This document shows, one piece after another, positions 1 through 6,006 of a DNA stretch of 6,868 nucleotides. Numbering within the stretch: the first letter of the stretch is position 1; each line of letters starts with the position of its first letter. This DNA comes from Rhodocyclaceae bacterium (GTDB lineage Bacteria; Pseudomonadota; Gammaproteobacteria; Burkholderiales; Rhodocyclaceae). The stretch lies in contig JADLGU010000052.1 in NCBI GenBank assembly GCA_020849155.1, forward strand, positions 1 through 6,868, in the 5' to 3' direction. Both the position numbers and the translations under genes were made by a program. The notes beneath the pieces were generated by a model. That model did not search any database, was not told the DNA's origin, and saw nothing but the letters and a program-made list of their open reading frames with translations.

Positions 1-1470
1 AAGCCGGAAATGGTCAGGAACATGGCCGACCAACCGCTGATCCTGGCGCTGGCCAACCCGGTGCCGGAAATCCTGCCGGAGGAGGCCAAGGCCGTGCGGC
101 CGGACTGCATCATCGCCACCGGCCGCTCCGACTACCCCAACCAGGTGAACAACGTCCTCTGCTTTCCCTTCATCTTCCGCGGCGCGCTCGACGTCGGCGC
201 CACCACCATCACCCAGGAGATGGAGCTGGCGACGGTGCGCGCCATCGCCGACCTGGCCCACGCCGAGCAGTCCGATGTGGTGGCGGCGGCCTATGCCGGC
301 TCGGAACTCAACTTCGGCCCGGAATACCTGATTCCCAAGCCCTTCGACCCGCGCCTGATCGTCAAGATCGCCCCGGCGGTGGCCAAGGCCGCCATGGATT
401 CCGGCGTGGCGGCGCGGCCGATCGCCGATTTCGACGCCTACCGCGAGCAGCTGCAGCAGTTCGTGTACCACTCCGGCCTGCTGATGAAGCCGGTGTTCGC
501 GGCGGCCAAGAAGATCGACAAGCGCGTGGTGTACGCCGAGGGCGAGGACGAGCGGGTGCTGCGTGCCGTGCAGGTGGTGGCCGACGAGCGCCTGGCCCGG
601 CCCATCCTCATCGGCCGCCCCGAGGTGATCGAGCACCGCATCGAGAAATGCGGTCTGCGCTTGCGGCCGGGGGTGGACTTCGAGCTGTGCAATCCGCAGA
701 ACGACCCGCGCTACAAGGACTACTGGCAGACCTACCACCAGCTCACCGAGCGCAAGGGCGCCTCGCCCGGCTACGCCCAGATCGAGATGCGCCGCCGCCA
801 CACCCTGATCGGCGCCATGATGATCCACAAGGGCCACGCCGACGGCATGCTGTGCGGCACCTTCGGCACCTACGCCCTGCACCTGCATTACGTCGACCAG
901 GTGATCGGCCGGCGCGCGGGCATCTCCTCCTACTACGCCATGAACGGCCTGATGCTGCCCAGGCAGACGGCCTTCCTTTGCGACACCTACGTGAACTACG
1001 ACCCGACGGCCGAACAGCTGGTGGAGATGACCCTCCTGGCCGCCGAGGAGGTGCGCCGCTTCGGCCTGACGCCCAAGGTGGCGCTGCTCTCGCACTCCAG
1101 CTTCGGCAGCTACGACACCCCCAGCGCGCGCAAGATGCAGCTGGCCACCGAGCTGCTCTGGCAGCGTGCGCCGGAGCTGGAAGTGGAGGGCGAGATGCAC
1201 GGCGACGCCGCCCTCTCCGGCGACGTGCGCGCCCAGGTCTTCCCCCGCGCCCGCCTGAAGGGCGAGGCCAACCTGCTGGTGATGCCGACCCTGGATGCCG
1301 CCAACATCGCCTTCAACCTGCTCAAGCAGGCGGCGGGCGACGGCGTCACCATCGGCCCGATCCTGCTCGGCACCCGCGCCCCGGTGACCATTCTGACGCC
1401 CACCGCCACGGTGCGGCGCATCGTGAACCTCACTGCCCTGACGGTGGTGGAGGCGGCGGCCAGGGGTTGA
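1..1470 (+). CDS. maeB: NADP-dependent malic enzyme, hybrid MaeB type with C-terminal phosphotransacetylase-like domain (5' partial)
   Basis: Oxidatively decarboxylates malate to pyruvate with NADP+ reduction in the cytoplasm, supplying pyruvate and NADPH during growth on organic acids. The reading frame is open from base 1 and encodes 489 residues; family members are about 750-760, so roughly 270 N-terminal residues (most of the malate-binding domain) lie outside the window. The first visible residues (KPEMVRNMAD, then LALANPVPEI) are typical of the end of the NAD(P)-binding domain, followed by a segment with TGRSDYPNQVNN. From about visible residue 158 to the end runs a PTA_PTB domain (KPVFAAAKKIDKRVVYAEGE, later LLSHSSFGSYDTPSARKM and the C-terminal ILTPTATVRRIVNLTAL). 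In this family that domain is known as a non-catalytic regulatory module through which acetyl-CoA inhibits the enzyme. The ATG at 10 is internal, not the true start. The gene ends in tandem in-frame stops (TGATGA, 1468-1473). The assignment is firm; cofactor preference is inferred from the family. Confidence 0.95.
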   Translation, partial: KPEMVRNMADQPLILALANPVPEILPEEAKAVRPDCIIATGRSDYPNQVNNVLCFPFIFRGALDVGATTITQEMELATVRAIADLAHAEQSDVVAAAYAGSELNFGPEYLIPKPFDPRLIVKIAPAVAKAAMDSGVAARPIADFDAYREQLQQFVYHSGLLMKPVFAAAKKIDKRVVYAEGEDERVLRAVQVVADERLARPILIGRPEVIEHRIEKCGLRLRPGVDFELCNPQNDPRYKDYWQTYHQLTERKGASPGYAQIEMRRRHTLIGAMMIHKGHADGMLCGTFGTYALHLHYVDQVIGRRAGISSYYAMNGLMLPRQTAFLCDTYVNYDPTAEQLVEMTLLAAEEVRRFGLTPKVALLSHSSFGSYDTPSARKMQLATELLWQRAPELEVEGEMHGDAALSGDVRAQVFPRARLKGEANLLVMPTLDAANIAFNLLKQAAGDGVTIGPILLGTRAPVTILTPTATVRRIVNLTALTVVEAAARG

Positions 1471-1490
1471 TGACGGGCTTCAAGGTCGGC

Positions 1491-1495
1491 GGAGG
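1491..1495 (+). promoter_or_regulatory. Shine-Dalgarno site of the patatin-like gene
   Basis: GGAGG lies 9 nt before the ATG at 1505. It favours that start over the in-frame ATG at 1514, which would be 18 nt away. No separate promoter is evident in the 34-bp gap after the malic enzyme gene, so readthrough from maeB is plausible. Confidence 0.7.
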
Positions 1496-1504
1496 GCGGC
1501 CGTT

Positions 1505-2656
1505 ATGGCAGGCATGAAAGTCGGTCTCCCCAGGACGGCGCTGATCCTCACCGGGGGCGGCGCCCGCGCCGCCTACCAGGTCGGCGTGCTGGGCGCCGTC
1601 CGCGAGCTGCTGCCCGAGCCGCGGCGCAACCCTTTTCCCATCATCTGCGGCACTTCGGCGGGGGCCATCAACGCCGCCGCGCTGGCCTGTTTCGCCGAGG
1701 ACTTCGGCAAGGGGGTGCACTACCTGCAGGAGGTCTGGCGCAACTTCCATGCCGACCAGGTCTATCGCGCCGACGCCATCGGCATCGGCCTCTCCGGCCT
1801 GAACTGGCTGTCGGCCTTCATGTTCGGCTGGCTGTTCAAGCACAGTCCGCGCTCCCTGCTCGACAACACCCCGCTGCGCCACCTGCTCGAGCGCAGCCTC
1901 GATTTCCGCAGGATCGACGCCGCCATCGACAGCGGCGCCCTGTACGCGATCTCGCTGACCGCCTCGGGCTACCTGTCCGGCAACAGCATCAGCTTCTTCC
2001 AGGCCCATCCCGAGGCCGAGACCTGGAAGCGCACCCATCGGGCCGGGGCCCGGGTCCGGCTCGGCGTCGACCATCTGCTGGCCTCCAGCGCCATCCCCTT
2101 CATCTTCCCGGCCATCAAGATCCATCGCGAGTACTTCGGCGACGGCTCGATGCGCCAGCTGGCGCCGGTGTCGCCGGCCATCCACCTCGGCGCAGAACGC
2201 ATCCTGGTGGTCGGCGCCGGGCGCATGGCGGAAGAGAAGGAGCGCAAGCGCGGCGACGTCTATCCCCCCCTGGCGCAGATCGCCGGCCATGCCCTGTCGT
2301 CGATCTTCCTCGACAGCCTGCACGTCGACCTGGAGCGCCTGCAGCGCATCAACCACACGGTCTCGGTGATTCCGCCGGAGATCCGCGAGCAGGCCGGCCT
2401 GCCGCTGCGCCGCATCGAGACCCTGGTGATCGCCCCCACGCAACGGCTCGACTACATGGCGGCGCGCCACGTCAAGAGCCTGCCCTGGCCGGTGCGGGCC
2501 ATGCTGCGCGGCATCGGCGCCACCAGCAAGGCCGGCTCGGCGCTGGCCAGCTACCTGCTGTTCGAAAACACCTACACGCGCGCCTTGATCGAACTGGGCT
2601 ATACGGATACGATGGCGCGGCGCGAGGAAGTGCGCACTTTCCTCGGCCTCGAATAA
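1505..2656 (+). CDS. Patatin-like phospholipase family protein (serine lipid acyl hydrolase)
   Basis: A 383-residue predicted lipid acyl hydrolase of the bacterial patatin/NTE/RssA group. The N-terminus carries the glycine-rich oxyanion-hole motif GGGARAAYQVGVL (residues 17-29). The nucleophile elbow GTSAG is at 49-53, with Ser51 as the predicted nucleophile. The second member of the Ser-Asp dyad is Asp213 in a DG motif (GDGSMRQLAPVSPAIHLGA); the usual third glycine is Ser here, as in some relatives. No signal peptide is apparent: the protein starts MAGMKVGLPRTALILTGGG and runs directly into the catalytic fold, so it is probably cytoplasmic or peripherally membrane-bound. A C-terminal region of about 120 residues after the catalytic core (IETLVIAPTQRLDYMAARHV onward) has no motif I can name. 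The true substrate (phospholipid, lysophospholipid or other acyl ester) cannot be told from sequence. It follows maeB by 34 bp with a good ribosome site, and a promoter for the next gene begins after its TAA stop. Family assignment is strong; physiological role is unknown. Confidence 0.93.
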   Translation: MAGMKVGLPRTALILTGGGARAAYQVGVLGAVRELLPEPRRNPFPIICGTSAGAINAAALACFAEDFGKGVHYLQEVWRNFHADQVYRADAIGIGLSGLNWLSAFMFGWLFKHSPRSLLDNTPLRHLLERSLDFRRIDAAIDSGALYAISLTASGYLSGNSISFFQAHPEAETWKRTHRAGARVRLGVDHLLASSAIPFIFPAIKIHREYFGDGSMRQLAPVSPAIHLGAERILVVGAGRMAEEKERKRGDVYPPLAQIAGHALSSIFLDSLHVDLERLQRINHTVSVIPPEIREQAGLPLRRIETLVIAPTQRLDYMAARHVKSLPWPVRAMLRGIGATSKAGSALASYLLFENTYTRALIELGYTDTMARREEVRTFLGLE

Positions 2657-2698
2657 GTCGAAAAAACATCAACAAACTCCCCTAACAGGCTATTTTTA

Positions 2699-2726
2699 TT
2701 GCAAAATGACAATTCGGTGCTAGACT
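2699..2726 (+). promoter_or_regulatory. Candidate sigma-70 promoter of pbpG (extended -10)
   Basis: A -35-like TTGCAA (2699-2704) is followed after 16 bp by a -10-like TAGACT (2721-2726). A TG lies one base upstream of the -10 (2718-2719), giving an extended -10. It sits in the most AT-rich stretch of the window (about 2657-2714), between the patatin stop and the pbpG start, and would give an untranslated leader of roughly 20-25 nt. Each hexamer matches consensus at four of six positions, so this is a reasonable prediction, not a proven site. Confidence 0.5.
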
Positions 2727-2744
2727 CGGTAGGAACTGACCGTT

Positions 2745-2754
2745 AGGGAGAAGG
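2745..2754 (+). promoter_or_regulatory. Ribosome binding site supporting the GTG start of pbpG
   Basis: The purine run AGGGAGAAGG ends just before the GTG at 2756; its AGGGAG core is 5 nt from the start. No ATG near this position would keep the signal peptide, so this site settles the choice of GTG. Confidence 0.6.
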
Positions 2755-2755
2755 C

Positions 2756-3712
2756 GTGAAATTCAAGCTCACCACACTGCTTGCGCTGTGCCTGGCCCTG
2801 GCCTTGGGCGGCCTTGAGGCAGCCACGCCGGCCGAAGCCGCCACCACCAAGAAGGCCACGGCCAAGCGCAAGGGCGCGCCGGCGAAGAAGGTCACCCAGG
2901 CCGAGCCGCAGGACAGCGACAACCTGCTGCTGCAATCCTCCGCCGTGGTGGTGCAGGACCAGGCCTCCGGCGAGGTCCTCTTCGAGAAGAATTCCGATGC
3001 CGTGCTGCCCATCGCCTCCATCACCAAGCTGATGACCGCGATGGTGGTGCTCGATGCCCAGCTGTCGCTGCAGGAGACCCTGAGCATCGGCCAGGAGGAC
3101 GTCGACACCCTCAAGGGCACCCGCTCGCGCCTCAAGGTCGGCGCCCAGCTCTCCCGCGAGGACATGCTGCTGCTGGCGCTGATGGCCTCCGAGAACCGGG
3201 CCGCCTCGGCCCTGTCGCGCCACTATCCCGGCGGCGGCGCCGCCTTCATCGAGGCCATGAACCGCAAGGCCGCCGACATCGGCCTGAAGGACACGCATTT
3301 TTCCGACCCGACCGGGCTGACCGCCGCCAACGTCTCCAGCGCCCGCGACCTGACCCGCATGGTCGCCGCCGCCGCCCACTACCCGCTGATCCGCGAACTG
3401 TCGACCACCGGCGAACGCACGGTGTGGGTGGGCGGCCGTCCGATCAGCTTCCACAACACCAACACCCTGGTGCGCAGCCCCGCCTCCGGCTGGGAGATCG
3501 CCGTCTCCAAGACCGGCTACATCCGCGAGGCCGGCAAGTGCCTGGTGATGCAGGCCTGGCTCAACAACAAGCCGGTGGTCATCGTGCTGCTGGATTCCTG
3601 GGGCAAGCTGACCCGCATCGGCGACGCCAACCGCATCAAGCGCTGGATCGAGAACGCCGCGGGCCACGGCGTGCGGCCCAGTGCGGCGCTCGGCCGGCGC
3701 CAGGCCGGCTGA
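2756..3712 (+). CDS. pbpG: D-alanyl-D-alanine endopeptidase / low-molecular-mass penicillin-binding protein (PBP7 type)
   Basis: A periplasmic serine peptidase (peptidase S11 family) predicted to trim or cut peptide cross-links of peptidoglycan. The 318-residue length is close to E. coli PBP7. The start is GTG, preceded by a good ribosome site. The N-terminus is a Sec signal peptide: MKFK, a hydrophobic stretch at about 5-20, and an AEA cleavage site predicted after Ala28. Next comes a Lys/Ala-rich linker (residues 29-46: TTKKATAKRKGAPAKK), then the catalytic domain. All three penicillin-binding motifs are present: SITK at 88-91 (Ser88 acylated, Lys91 base), SEN at 145-147, and KTG at 252-254. 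The protein ends about 60 residues after KTG, without the longer C-terminal domain and amphipathic anchor of DacA/DacC, which favours the PbpG subgroup. The basic linker could bind the anionic wall, but that is inference. It has its own promoter candidate and is convergent with the IclR gene. Endopeptidase versus carboxypeptidase specificity is taken from the subgroup. Confidence 0.93.
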   Translation: MKFKLTTLLALCLALALGGLEAATPAEAATTKKATAKRKGAPAKKVTQAEPQDSDNLLLQSSAVVVQDQASGEVLFEKNSDAVLPIASITKLMTAMVVLDAQLSLQETLSIGQEDVDTLKGTRSRLKVGAQLSREDMLLLALMASENRAASALSRHYPGGGAAFIEAMNRKAADIGLKDTHFSDPTGLTAANVSSARDLTRMVAAAAHYPLIRELSTTGERTVWVGGRPISFHNTNTLVRSPASGWEIAVSKTGYIREAGKCLVMQAWLNNKPVVIVLLDSWGKLTRIGDANRIKRWIENAAGHGVRPSAALGRRQAG

Positions 3713-3758
3713 CAAGACATCGCCTTCGGGATCGGATCGGGCCGGCGTCAGCCGGCCT
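3702..3758. repeat. Perfect 12-bp inverted repeat spanning both stop codons of the convergent genes
   Basis: AGGCCGGCTGAC at 3702-3713 is the exact reverse complement of GTCAGCCGGCCT at 3747-3758, with 33 bp between. Each arm contains the stop codon of one gene (TGA at 3710-3712 for pbpG; TCA at 3748-3750, read as TGA, for the IclR gene), so both proteins end in Ala-Gly. The right arm also contributes to the shorter terminator hairpin at 3740-3757, so two alternative folds compete. Confidence 0.7.
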
Positions 3759-3765
3759 TGCTTTT
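3740..3765 (+). terminator. Predicted intrinsic terminator of pbpG at the convergent junction
   Basis: A perfect 7-bp GC stem (GGCCGGC 3740-3746, GCCGGCC 3751-3757) closes a 4-nt loop (GTCA) and is followed by TTGCTTTT (3758-3765), an interrupted T-tract. The hairpin begins 27 nt after the pbpG stop and overlaps the last codons of the convergent IclR gene. On the minus strand the same stem forms but no T-run follows, so intrinsic termination is best supported for pbpG only. Confidence 0.55.
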
Positions 3766-4524
3766 GGCGTGGCCGAGCGCCTGCGAGATGTCGTCGGCGG
3801 CCCGCTTGATGCGCGGCACCCAGTCCGGATCGTAACGCTCGGCCGGCGCCGAGACGGAGAGGCCGGCGACCAGTTCGCCGGTGTCGTCGCGCACCGGCGC
3901 GGCGATGCAGCGCAACCCCTGCTCGATTTCCTCGTTGTCGTAGGCCACGCCGTGGCGGCGCACCCGGTCGAGTTCCTTCTCGAGGGCCGGCAGGGTGGTG
4001 AGCGAGGTGGCGGTGAAGCCGGGCAGGCCGGTGCGCTTGGCGTATTCGCGCAGCTTCTGCAGCCCGTCCTCGACCAGGACCAGCTTGCCCACCGCGGTGG
4101 CGTGCAGCGGCGCGCGGGCGCCGACCAGGTGCACCACCCGCACCGAGGAGCGGCCGCTGGAGGTGCGCTCGACGTAGATGATCTCGTCGTCGTGGCGGAT
4201 GCCGAGGTTGACGCTCTCGCCGATCTGGCCGTGCAGGGCCTGCATGCAGGGCAGGGCGATCTGGCGGATGTTGATGCGCGACTTGACGATATTGCCCAAC
4301 TCAAGCAGGCGGATGCCGAGACGGTAGGCGCCCGGCTCGGCGCGCTCGACGAAGCCGCTGGCGGTCATGGCGGCGAGGATGCGGTGGGCGGTCGACGGGT
4401 GCAGGCCGGTCTCCTGAGAGAGCAGCTTCAGGCTGACGGCGTCGTGGTGGTGGGCCAGCACCTCGAGCAGGCTCATCATGCGCTCGATGACCTGGATGGA
4501 GCTTTTTGCTTCGGCTTGGGACAA
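3748..4524 (-). CDS. IclR-family transcriptional regulator, probable local regulator of the divergent lutB operon
   Basis: A DNA-binding regulator of 258 residues, normal for the family. The N-terminal winged helix-turn-helix spans about 8-70 (KSSIQVIERMMSLLEVLA, recognition region LSQETGLHPSTAHRILAAM at 35-53, wing GAYRLGIRLLELG at 65-77). The C-terminal effector-binding IclR domain follows, with hallmarks VNLGIRHDDEIIYVER, PLHATAVGK (139-147), and EEIEQGLRCIAAPV followed by GLSVSAP (198-227). The chosen start is TTG at 4524 (MSQAEAKSSIQVIERMM), just ahead of the conserved first helix. No ATG or GTG exists between that helix and the upstream promoter region, and starting at the ATG pair at Met16/17 would cut into the first helix. 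The open frame continues far upstream only because it is antisense to lutB. It is divergent from lutB with 75 bp between starts, the classical layout for a regulator of its neighbour. Effector and target are inferred (a 2-hydroxy- or 2-oxoacid is plausible); family membership is firm. Confidence 0.92.
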   Translation of the reverse strand: MSQAEAKSSIQVIERMMSLLEVLAHHHDAVSLKLLSQETGLHPSTAHRILAAMTASGFVERAEPGAYRLGIRLLELGNIVKSRINIRQIALPCMQALHGQIGESVNLGIRHDDEIIYVERTSSGRSSVRVVHLVGARAPLHATAVGKLVLVEDGLQKLREYAKRTGLPGFTATSLTTLPALEKELDRVRRHGVAYDNEEIEQGLRCIAAPVRDDTGELVAGLSVSAPAERYDPDWVPRIKRAADDISQALGHAKSKAG

Positions 4525-4530
4525 GATCGT

Positions 4531-4594
4531 CTTTCGCGGAATCGAACGGCGGAATACTATATCAAATAGCGAAAAGCCGACGCGAAGGGCGAAA
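4531..4594. promoter_or_regulatory. Shared divergent promoter/operator region of the IclR gene and lutB
   Basis: This part of the 75-bp gap is AT-rich in the middle (4553-4568). TACTAT (4555-4560) could be the -10 for lutB, and the overlapping complement TATAGT (4556-4561, minus strand) the -10 for the IclR gene; neither has a convincing -35, consistent with an activator-dependent or regulated promoter. Repeats surround this core: GCGGAAT twice (4536-4542, 4549-4555; 13-bp period), and TTTCGC (4532-4537) as an inverted partner of GCGAAA (4569-4574), with further GCGAA copies at 4582-4586 and 4589-4593. They are candidate regulator-binding elements; none matches a consensus I can vouch for. 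Confidence 0.4.
4584..4589 (+). promoter_or_regulatory. Ribosome binding site of lutB
   Basis: GAAGGG ends 10 nt before the ATG at 4600. It supports that start over the in-frame ATG at 4615. Confidence 0.5.
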
Positions 4595-4599
4595 CGGGC

Positions 4600-6006
4600 A
4601 TGCAGATCCAGTCGATGCATTTCAGGCAGCGCGCAGCCGCGGCGGCGGCCGACCGCGCCCTGCAGGCCAAGCTCGGCACGGCCAAGGCGCTGTTCGTCGC
4701 GGGCCGCCGTCGCGCCGTCGCCGACATCGACCTGGAGGCGACGCGGGCGGCCTCCCAGGCCATCCGCGACACCTGCGTCGCCGACCTCGACTTGTGGCTG
4801 GAACGCTTCGAGACCGAGGCGACGCAGCGCGGCGCGCAGGTGCTGTGGGCCCGCGACGGGGCCGAGATCTGCCGCCTGGTGACGGAGATCGCGCACCGCC
4901 ACGGCGTGAAGAAGGCGATCAAGTCGAAGTCGATGCTCTCCGAGGAAGCCGACCTCAACGCCGCCCTGGAGGCGGCCGGGGTGCAGCCGGTGGAGACCGA
5001 CCTCGGCGAGTACATCCTGCAGATCAACGGCAACGAGCGGCCCTCGCACATCATCGCCCCGGCCATCCACAAGACCAAGGAAGAGGTGGCCGAGCTGTTC
5101 GAGCGGGTGCACAAGAAGCCGCGCAAGACCGACATCGGCCAGATGACCCGCGAAGCGCGCGAGGAGCTGCGCGCCCATTTCCTGTCGGCCGGGATGGGCA
5201 TCTCCGGCGGCAACTTTTTGGTCGCCGAGACCGGCTCGCTGGCGCTGGTCACCAACGAGGGCAACGGCCGCATGGTCACCACCCTGCCGCGCGTGCACGT
5301 GGTGATCACCGGCGTCGAGAAGGTGATTCCGACGCTGGAGGACCTCGCCACCCTGATGCGCATCCTGCCGCGCTCGGCCACCGGGCAGACCATCTCCAAC
5401 GACTTGTCCGTGCTCACCGGCGTCAAGCGGCCGGGCGACACCGACGGCCCCGAGCACCTCTACTTCATCCTCGTCGACAACGGCCGCATCGACCTGCTCG
5501 GCGGCGATTTCCAGCCCATGCTGCGCTGCATCCGTTGCGCCGCCTGCATGAACCACTGCCCGGTGTATCAGACCATCGGCGGCCACGCCTACGGCTGGGT
5601 CTATCCGGGGCCGATGGGCTCGGTGCTGACGCCGCTGTATGTCGGCATCGAGAACGCCATCGACCTGCCGCAGGCCGCCACGCTGTGCAACCAGTGCGGC
5701 GCGGTCTGCCCGGTGAAGATTCCGCTGCCGGAGCTGATGCGCAAGCTGCGCGAGCAGGAGGTCGAACGCGGCCTGCGGCCCTGGGGCGAGCGCGCGGCGC
5801 TGGCGCTATGGGGCTGGCTGGCGCGGCGGCCGCGGCTGTATGCGCTGGCGGCGAAGCTGGGCGCGCGCACCCTGAAGTGGCTGGCCGGGGGCGAGGACCG
5901 CATCCGCGTCCTCGGCCTTGCGCCGTCGTGGACGGCAGGGCGCGATTTTCCGGCGCCGGAGGGGCGCACCTTCCGCGAGCTTTACGCAGAAAGGAAAAGC
6001 AGATGA
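4600..6006 (+). CDS. lutB: LutB/LldF-type L-lactate oxidation iron-sulfur protein
   Basis: Iron-sulfur subunit of the LutABC (LldEFG, YkgEFG) system, which oxidises L-lactate to pyruvate at the cytoplasmic side of the membrane. The 468-residue length matches LutB/YkgF (about 475). The N-terminus MQIQSMHFRQRA is typical. The LUD domain spans about 70-300, including GNFLVAETGSLALVTNEGN near 205-223 and TLPRVHVVITGVEKVIPT. Two [4Fe-4S] sites follow. The first is CxxCxxCxxxCP with Cys310, 313, 316 and 320; the second is CxxCxxxCP with Cys363, 366 and 370. Between them is the diagnostic GGHAYGWVYPGPMGSVLTPL. A C-terminal region rich in Arg/Leu/Trp (about 380-468) corresponds to the usual LutB tail. 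It is the first gene of its operon and overlaps the next start by 4 bp (ATGA). No lutA lies upstream; lutA and lutC could be downstream beyond the window or elsewhere. Related proteins may act on other 2-hydroxyacids, so lactate is likely but not proven. Confidence 0.93.
   Translation: MQIQSMHFRQRAAAAAADRALQAKLGTAKALFVAGRRRAVADIDLEATRAASQAIRDTCVADLDLWLERFETEATQRGAQVLWARDGAEICRLVTEIAHRHGVKKAIKSKSMLSEEADLNAALEAAGVQPVETDLGEYILQINGNERPSHIIAPAIHKTKEEVAELFERVHKKPRKTDIGQMTREAREELRAHFLSAGMGISGGNFLVAETGSLALVTNEGNGRMVTTLPRVHVVITGVEKVIPTLEDLATLMRILPRSATGQTISNDLSVLTGVKRPGDTDGPEHLYFILVDNGRIDLLGGDFQPMLRCIRCAACMNHCPVYQTIGGHAYGWVYPGPMGSVLTPLYVGIENAIDLPQAATLCNQCGAVCPVKIPLPELMRKLREQEVERGLRPWGERAALALWGWLARRPRLYALAAKLGARTLKWLAGGEDRIRVLGLAPSWTAGRDFPAPEGRTFRELYAERKSR

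Noticed and set aside
648..1517. 289-codon plus-strand frame inside malic enzyme
   Set aside because: Out-of-frame shadow rich in Arg/Pro/Gly; the malic enzyme frame matches its family throughout.
1430..2470. 346-codon open frame on the minus strand over the patatin-like gene
   Set aside because: Shadow of a gene with clear GTSAG and DG motifs; the antisense product has no recognisable domain and biased composition.
2657..2700. Possible terminator after the patatin-like gene (A6 tract and TATTTTTATT)
   Set aside because: There are A- and T-runs but no GC-rich stem between them; the AT-richness is better explained by the pbpG promoter.
2720..3715. 331-codon minus-strand frame over pbpG
   Set aside because: Antisense to a gene with signal peptide, SITK, SEN and KTG motifs; the product is Gly/Ala/His-rich without motifs.
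3424..4569. 381-codon plus-strand frame running from pbpG through the IclR gene
   Set aside because: It overlaps pbpG out of frame and is antisense to the IclR gene; no start context, no domain, biased composition.
4525..5586. Upstream extension of the IclR reading frame to 612 residues on the minus strand
   Set aside because: It is antisense to lutB, which has clear LUD and [4Fe-4S] motifs; the extended part is low-complexity Gly/His/Asp/Arg-rich sequence with no domain, and IclR proteins are about 250 residues long.
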